Shown here: positions 59,967-64,000 of the stretch, in pieces | Position numbering within the stretch: the stretch's first letter is position 1 | How the letters are laid out: the number at the start of each line of letters is the position of its first letter | Assembly: GCA_963843255.1 (NCBI GenBank) | Contig: CAWJJQ010000001.1 | Span: 248,001 to 312,000 of the forward strand | Reading direction: 5' to 3' | DNA: 64,000 nt | DNA from: Bog-159 sp963843255 | GTDB taxonomy: Bacteria > Acidobacteriota > Terriglobia > Bryobacterales > Bryobacteraceae | Notes under the pieces: generated by a model | What the model was told of the DNA's origin: nothing | The model's database searches: none | Seen by the model: only the letters and a program-made list of their open reading frames with translations | Program-made: the position numbers and the translations under genes

Positions 59967-60614
59967 ATGAAAGTCGGAATATTAGGATCGGGAACCGTGG
60001 GCCAGGTATTGGGAGCTGGCTTCCTCAAGCATGGTCATGAAGCCATGTTGGGCACGCGCGACCCGAAAAAGAAGGAAGTCGCAGACTGGGTCCGCCAAAC
60101 GCCGGGAGCTAAGGCCGGGACCTTCGCTGAAACCGCGCGCTTTGGCGAATTGATCGTGCTGGCGGCGCTGGGACGGGCAGTCGGGAGCATCATCGACTTG
60201 GCGGGTCCGGCCAACTTCGGCGGCAAGACGGTGATCGACGCAACCAATCCGCTGGCGGACGAGCCGCCGGTCCAGGGCATTCTGAAATACACCACCGGAC
60301 CAAACGAGTCGCTCGGCGAGTGGATCCAAGCGAAGCTTCCCGCCGCGCACGTGGTGAAGGCATTTAACAGCGTGGGAAATGCGCTGATGATCAATCCGCA
60401 TTTCGAGCAGGGCACTCCCACCATGTTTCTGTGCGGTGAAAACAGCGCGGCCAAAGCCCAGGTTTCCGCGATCATCCAGCAGTTCGGTTGGGAACCGTAT
60501 GACTGCGGAGGTATTATCGCTTCGCGGGCCCTTGAACCGCTATGCATGTTGTGGTGCCTGCCCGGCTTCCTGCGAAACGAGTGGTACCACGCCTTCAAGT
60601 TGCTCACTCACTGA
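59967..60614 (+). CDS. NAD(P)-binding oxidoreductase, F420-dependent-reductase-like
   Basis: 215 residues. Rossmann motif KVGILGSGTVGQVLGAGFLK (residues 2-21) with ALGTRDPKK-type loop (MLGTRDPKKKEV). Other signatures: VIDATNPLADEPP, AHVVKAFNSVGNALMINPHF. This is the family of NADPH:F420 reductase and related NADP-binding proteins. AAGGAG precedes ATG 59967. Cofactor preference not assignable. Confidence 0.85.
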   Translation: MKVGILGSGTVGQVLGAGFLKHGHEAMLGTRDPKKKEVADWVRQTPGAKAGTFAETARFGELIVLAALGRAVGSIIDLAGPANFGGKTVIDATNPLADEPPVQGILKYTTGPNESLGEWIQAKLPAAHVVKAFNSVGNALMINPHFEQGTPTMFLCGENSAAKAQVSAIIQQFGWEPYDCGGIIASRALEPLCMLWCLPGFLRNEWYHAFKLLTH

Positions 60615-60758
60615 TATCGAACGGCTTATCGCCACGGCCGGTCGGTGCGCGCGTGCCAAAGTGCCGCATGGCACAGACCTGCGTGAGGGCGCGCTCTAAA
60701 CTGGGGGAATCACGTCATTTTGACTGGAAAAACTACGTCGTTTGAAAGGAGACGCACT

Positions 60759-61253
60759 ATGCCAAGGGATGTCAAACCGATCCCGGAAGGGTTTCATTCA
60801 GTCACCCCATACTTAACCGTCAACGATGCCAGCCGGGCGATCGACTTCTATAAACGGGCCTTCGGCGCGCAGGAGATCGCGCGCATGCAGGGGCCGGATG
60901 GAAAGGTCGGCCACGCAGAACTCAGGATCGGTGACTCGGTCCTGATGCTGGCGGATGAAATGCCCGGCAGCGGTTGCCGCTCACCGCAGGCTTTAGGCGG
61001 CACTACCGCCGGCATTTTCCTGTATGTAAAGGATGTTGACTCGGCATTCAAGCAGGCTGTCAGCGCCGGCGCGAAGTCCGACGCAGAGCCGGCGGATATG
61101 TTCTGGGGCGACCGTTTCGGGAGGCTCACCGATCCATTCGGGCATTCCTGGTCGGTGGCCACGCACAAGGAGGACGTGGCGCCGGACGAGATGCAGAGAC
61201 GCGCCAAGGCCTCAATGGCGGCTATGGCGCAGAAGACCAGAACTGCAAGTTAG
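60759..61253 (+). CDS. VOC-family/PhnB-like glyoxalase-type protein
   Basis: 164 residues. ATG 60759 follows AAAGGAG. Pattern of the PhnB-type VOC domain: VTPYLTVNDASRAIDFYKRA, GHAELRIGDSVLMLADEM, TAGIFLYVKDVDSAFKQAV, FWGDRFGRLTDPFGHSWSVA. Family members bind metal and act on small electrophiles or confer antibiotic resistance; the substrate is not predictable. Small enzymes of this sort with SnoaL and oxidoreductase neighbours often form detoxification cassettes (inference). Confidence 0.87.
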   Translation: MPRDVKPIPEGFHSVTPYLTVNDASRAIDFYKRAFGAQEIARMQGPDGKVGHAELRIGDSVLMLADEMPGSGCRSPQALGGTTAGIFLYVKDVDSAFKQAVSAGAKSDAEPADMFWGDRFGRLTDPFGHSWSVATHKEDVAPDEMQRRAKASMAAMAQKTRTAS

Positions 61254-61301
61254 TTAGGGCTCGGCCTTTCGGCCGGCTGTTTCGCTACACCGCGGTGCCA
61301 G

Positions 61302-61327
61302 GGGCTTCGGATCCATCGGAGCCCCCG
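61302..61327. other. Imperfect GC hairpin downstream of the VOC gene
   Basis: GGGGCTTCGGATCC meets ATCGGAGCCCC across a short centre, a hairpin with an offset mismatch. No T-run follows on either strand, so a classical terminator is not supported. A second short stem (GGCCTTTCGGCC, near 61262-61273) lies just upstream. Confidence 0.35.
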
Positions 61328-61337
61328 GACCCGTGCA

Positions 61338-61651
61338 TTAAGTCCCTGCCCGCTCAAGTAAGAAGCCGTCGATCACGCGGAGCAAATCCGGAACATCGCG
61401 GCTAGCCACAAGCCAGATGCGCTCCAAGTCGAGATTGGGGTAATCGTGGATTAACACATCGCGGAGACCTGTGCGTCGCGTAACTCTGGAGAAATTCGCT
61501 TGGCGGCCTCGCCGATAATTTCGAGGTTACGCATGACGGCGTCTTGATAGATCACGTTAGCGAGAAATTCATCCCGGCCCGGCTGGATACAATCGTGTAC
61601 CCGGGCGCATCGCTCCCGGATGTGGTGCAGATAAAGGAGGTCGCTTTTCAC
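61338..61651 (-). pseudogene. hepT: HepT-like HEPN toxin, disrupted by an internal deletion
   Basis: The N-terminal HepT part (KSDLLYLHHIRERCARVHDC, DEFLANVIYQDAVMRNLEII, GEAAKRISPELRDA) starts at GTG 61651, with GTGA overlapping the mntA stop. The next conserved part GLRDVLIHDYPNLDLERIWL lies in another frame, ending at TAA 61338. Relatives have about ten residues between LRD and GLRD; these are missing here, and the deletion length is not a multiple of three. The RNase/toxin motif R-x4-H-x-Y (RDVLIHDY) is in the second part and is no longer read in phase with the first. So the toxin is probably inactive. Confidence 0.8.
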
Positions 61652-61941
61652 AAGCGTACGGCTTCCCGCAAAACCTCGTCTCGAATGAACCAGTGGAGGC
61701 CGCTTTCGGAGCCAATATCCACAGTTACGCCCAGCAGATCTTCAAGGTCCTGCTTGAGGCCCACCACATCCAGGAGACTCCGGTCCGGCTCCCACTCGAC
61801 CAAGAGATCCAGGTCGCTCCCATCAGTCGCCTGGCCGCGCGCTACTGAGCCATAAACCCGAATACTGCGCGCGCCGTGACGCCGCGCCAGTTCAATGATG
61901 GCCGCGCGCCGATCATGGCGTAGCTCCTGGAGCGTCACCAT
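61648..61941 (-). CDS. mntA: MntA-type minimal nucleotidyltransferase antitoxin
   Basis: 97 residues of the minimal nucleotidyltransferase fold: GARSIRVYGSVARGQATDGS then SDLDLLVEWEPD. The GSx10DxD-type catalytic signature (GSVARGQATDGSDLD) is intact. In the HepT/MntA toxin-antitoxin system the nucleotidyltransferase adds AMP groups to HepT and neutralises it. It overlaps the broken hepT by four bases. It appears intact, so the pair has lost its toxin rather than its antitoxin. Confidence 0.87.
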   Translation of the reverse strand: MVTLQELRHDRRAAIIELARRHGARSIRVYGSVARGQATDGSDLDLLVEWEPDRSLLDVVGLKQDLEDLLGVTVDIGSESGLHWFIRDEVLREAVRL

Positions 61942-62031
61942 ACACTATCCAGTCTCGCCCGGCGGGGACGCCGGTTGCAACCACGCCCCACGGCGCTTCG
62001 CGCCCGCCTTTTCGCGCTACGATCACATAAC

Positions 62032-63666
62032 GTGAGCACAATTTCCGAACCCTCTTCCGCGCCATCGTCCGCATCCAAGGTCGCACGCATGGCGCACATG
62101 CGCCACATGGTCGACCAGGTGAAAACGCTCGAAGAGCGGCTGCGGGCGGGCGGCGGACCCGCCAAAATCGACCGCCAGCACCGCGCCGGCAAGATGACCG
62201 CGCGCGAACGCATCGCCGGGCTGATCGATCCCGGCACGCGCTTCCTCGAAATCGGGCTGCTGCTCGCCTACGACCAGTACGACGGCGAAGCGCCGTGCCT
62301 CGGCTCGGTCACCGGTGTCGGCATCATCGAGGGCCGCCATGCCGTCATCATCGCGGGCGATGGCACGGTCAAGGCCGGGTCCTGGTGGCCGGAGACCGTG
62401 ACGAAGGGCCTGCGCGCGCAGGAAATCGCCATGCGCAACCGCATCCCCATCGTCTATTTAGTGGACTCGGCGGGCGTCAATTTGCCGTACCAGGACCGTA
62501 TCTTCCCAGGCCAGTATGGCGGCGGCCGCATTTTTTACTATAATTCCCTTATGCGGCGCAAGCTCCGTGTGCCGCAGATTGCCGCCGTGATGGGACCTTG
62601 CATCGCGGGCGGCGCCTATCTTCCAGCGCTCAGCGATACCATCATCATGGTCGAGGGCACGAGCTTTATGGGCCTCGGTGGTCCGAACCTCGTGAAAGGC
62701 GCCACCGGCCAGGTGGTGGATTCCGAAGCCATCGGCGGCGCGCACCTGCATACCGCCATCAGCGGCGTGGCCCACTATATCGCCAAGGACGACGCCGAGT
62801 GCCTGGCCCGAATCCGCCAGCGCTTCCGCGACCTGCCGGCGCCGCCCGCGCGGAAGCAGGGCAACGCGCCCGCGCGTCCAACGGATGACATTTACGGCGT
62901 GCTGCCCGCCGATCACCGGCTGCCCTACGACATCGAAGAAGTCATCTTCCGCATTTTCGATGCCGGCGATTATACCGAGTTCCAGGCGGATTACGCGCCG
63001 GAGATGCTGTGCGCGAATACACGGCTGAACGGCAACGGGGTCGCCATTGTCGCCAACCGCCGCGGCTTCCTGCGCGGCGAGGGACGGCCGCGCATCGGCG
63101 GCATCGTCTACACCGAATCCGCGCGCAAGGTCGCGTATTTCGTGGAACTCAACGAGCGCCTGGGCCACCCGCTGATCTATTTGCAGGATGTCTCCGGCTT
63201 CATGGTGGGGCCGGAAGCCGAGCGCGAAGGCATCGTGCGCGCGGGCGCCGATATGGTGGAGGCGATGTCGTGCACCACCGTGCCGAAGCTCATTCTGACG
63301 CTGAACCATGCCAGCGGCGCGGGCTACTATGCGATGGCCGGCCAGGGGTTCGAGCCGCACTTCACGTTCAGTTGGCCGACGGCGCGCATCGGGGTGATGG
63401 AAGGCGATTCCGCCGTCCAGGCGCTTTTTTCGACGGAGATCGAAAAGTACAAGGCCAAGGGTGAACCGCTGCCCAAACAACTGCAGGCCGCCATCGAGAA
63501 GACCAAGACCGACTACGAAAGCTGGCTCGACGCGCGCTATGCGGCGGCCCGCGGACACTGCGACGCGGTCATCGATCCGCTGGACACGCGCGAAGTGCTG
63601 ACCATGGCCCTGGAAGCCACCCTCTACCGCCCCCGCGGCGAGGCGCTGGTGCTGGAGACCTTGTGA
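62032..63666 (+). CDS. Acyl-CoA carboxylase beta subunit (MCC/geranyl-CoA carboxylase type)
   Basis: 544 residues from GTG 62032. Carboxyltransferase signatures: KMTARERIAGLIDPGTRFLE, YLVDSAGVNLPYQDRIFPGQ (split as DSAGVNLPYQ), AAVMGPCIAGGAYLPALSD, GGAHLHTAISGVAHYIAKDD, and LILTLNHASGAGYYAMAGQG. The family takes biotin-bound carboxyl to an acyl-CoA (methylcrotonyl-, geranyl- or similar). The next gene encodes a DUF1446 protein, and overlap at 63663 suggests one operon; the alpha (biotin) subunit must lie beyond the window. Confidence 0.91.
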   Translation: MSTISEPSSAPSSASKVARMAHMRHMVDQVKTLEERLRAGGGPAKIDRQHRAGKMTARERIAGLIDPGTRFLEIGLLLAYDQYDGEAPCLGSVTGVGIIEGRHAVIIAGDGTVKAGSWWPETVTKGLRAQEIAMRNRIPIVYLVDSAGVNLPYQDRIFPGQYGGGRIFYYNSLMRRKLRVPQIAAVMGPCIAGGAYLPALSDTIIMVEGTSFMGLGGPNLVKGATGQVVDSEAIGGAHLHTAISGVAHYIAKDDAECLARIRQRFRDLPAPPARKQGNAPARPTDDIYGVLPADHRLPYDIEEVIFRIFDAGDYTEFQADYAPEMLCANTRLNGNGVAIVANRRGFLRGEGRPRIGGIVYTESARKVAYFVELNERLGHPLIYLQDVSGFMVGPEAEREGIVRAGADMVEAMSCTTVPKLILTLNHASGAGYYAMAGQGFEPHFTFSWPTARIGVMEGDSAVQALFSTEIEKYKAKGEPLPKQLQAAIEKTKTDYESWLDARYAAARGHCDAVIDPLDTREVLTMALEATLYRPRGEALVLETL

Positions 63667-64000
63667 TACGCATTGCCAACGGCCAAGGCTTCTGGGGGGA
63701 CTGGCTGGAGGCGCCCGTGCGCCTGGTGGACGACGGGCCGATCGACTATCTCACGCTGGATTACCTGGCGGAGGTCACCATGTCGATCCTGCAGAAGCAG
63801 CGGCAGGCCGATCCGAACCTGGGCTATGCGCGCGATTTCCCGCCTTTGATCGGGCGCATCGCGGGCAAACTGCGCGATCGCGGCATCAAGGTGATCGCGA
63901 ATGCCGGCGGAGTGAACCCGGTGGCCTGCGCGCGCGCCGTACTGAAAGTAGCTCCCGGACTGAAGGTCGCGGTGGTTCTGGGGGACGATGTGCTCGACCG
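63663..64000 (+). CDS. DUF1446 / AtuA-like protein (partial, C-terminus off window)
   Basis: 112 codons are visible. GTG 63663 overlaps the upstream stop by three bases. The N-terminal DUF1446 pattern is RIANGQGFWGDWLEAPVRLV, DYLTLDYLAEVTMSILQKQR, DPNLGYARDFPPLIGRI, and IKVIANAGGVNPVACARAVL. AtuA of acyclic terpene utilisation carries this domain, next to a geranyl-CoA carboxylase, so the pair could act in acyclic isoprenoid or leucine-type breakdown. The beta subunit next to it supports a carboxylation-linked catabolic step; the specific substrate is not known. Confidence 0.87.
   Translation, partial: MIRIANGQGFWGDWLEAPVRLVDDGPIDYLTLDYLAEVTMSILQKQRQADPNLGYARDFPPLIGRIAGKLRDRGIKVIANAGGVNPVACARAVLKVAPGLKVAVVLGDDVLD

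Noticed and set aside
62458..63558. Minus-strand frame opposite the carboxylase subunit
   Set aside because: Shadow of a well-conserved carboxyltransferase; composition follows third-position GC of the real gene.

Overview
The window looks like chromosomal DNA of an Acidobacteriota member, most likely from the Solibacter/Bryobacter group. Several family-level hallmarks support this. They include a secreted protein ending in the TIGR03437-type domain first described from Solibacter (21875-23320), an Oar-like TonB-dependent receptor with an N-terminal carboxypeptidase-regulatory domain (50636-54046), several exported Gfo/Idh/MocA oxidoreductases, a DUF1080 protein, NHL-repeat and BNR-repeat secreted proteins, an ECF sigma factor beside a membrane-anchored redoxin, and a protein of the 'SRANARKSTGPRTAAGK' type (41156-41752). 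The organism assignment is inference from gene content; there is no rRNA gene in the window. Genes are GC-rich and use ATG, GTG and TTG starts.

Layout. 1-5000: a TolB-like/TPR regulator running off the left edge, infC, an ExeA-type ATPase, a small secreted protein made of six HGPSFPPDPWxGK repeats, a multi-span membrane protein and an OmpA lipoprotein. 5100-12300: a TIM-barrel/SUMF1 fusion, then a tetraheme cytochrome, Fe-S and NrfD electron-transfer module with no catalytic subunit, followed by a large membrane protein. 13000-21100: an oxidoreductase, a frameshifted gene, rsmA coupled to an ECF sigma/anti-sigma pair, galU, miaB and a bifunctional nuclease. 21100-30800: an SDR, the TIGR03437-type protein, tyrS, two FtsX/MacB-like permeases without an ATPase, and the conserved rpoN-hpf-rapZ block. 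30800-35300 (minus strand): an oxidoreductase, a HExxH protein, moaA, rdgB, rph and a 47-residue membrane peptide. 35300-43100: a Crp/Fnr regulator, an NHL protein, Ric, a Lon-like protease, a foreign-looking gene and a BNR protein. 43200-58000: an aminotransferase/oxidoreductase/cyclase operon with two frameshifts, then carbohydrate and peptide functions (DUF1080, GH3, TonB receptor, M2 peptidase) and a sigma/anti-sigma-thioredoxin pair. 58300-64000: a GlxA-type regulator, small stress and detoxification enzymes, a decayed hepT/mntA toxin-antitoxin pair, and an acyl-CoA carboxylase beta/DUF1446 pair running off the right edge.

Structures that ordinary annotation would miss: (i) the six-copy secreted repeat peptide; (ii) a palindromic element (GCGCAAAGGGGC ... 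GCCCCGTTTTGCGC) present three times, always at the 3' end of a plus-strand gene and once fused into the reading frame; (iii) an apparent ECF anti-sigma/thioredoxin fusion; (iv) four single-base +1 frameshifts plus one deletion that break otherwise well-conserved genes; (v) an 80%-plus-matched inverted repeat between the two permease genes.

No tRNA, rRNA, CRISPR array, complete insertion sequence or replication origin was recognised. All functions are read from sequence motifs; no database search was possible.
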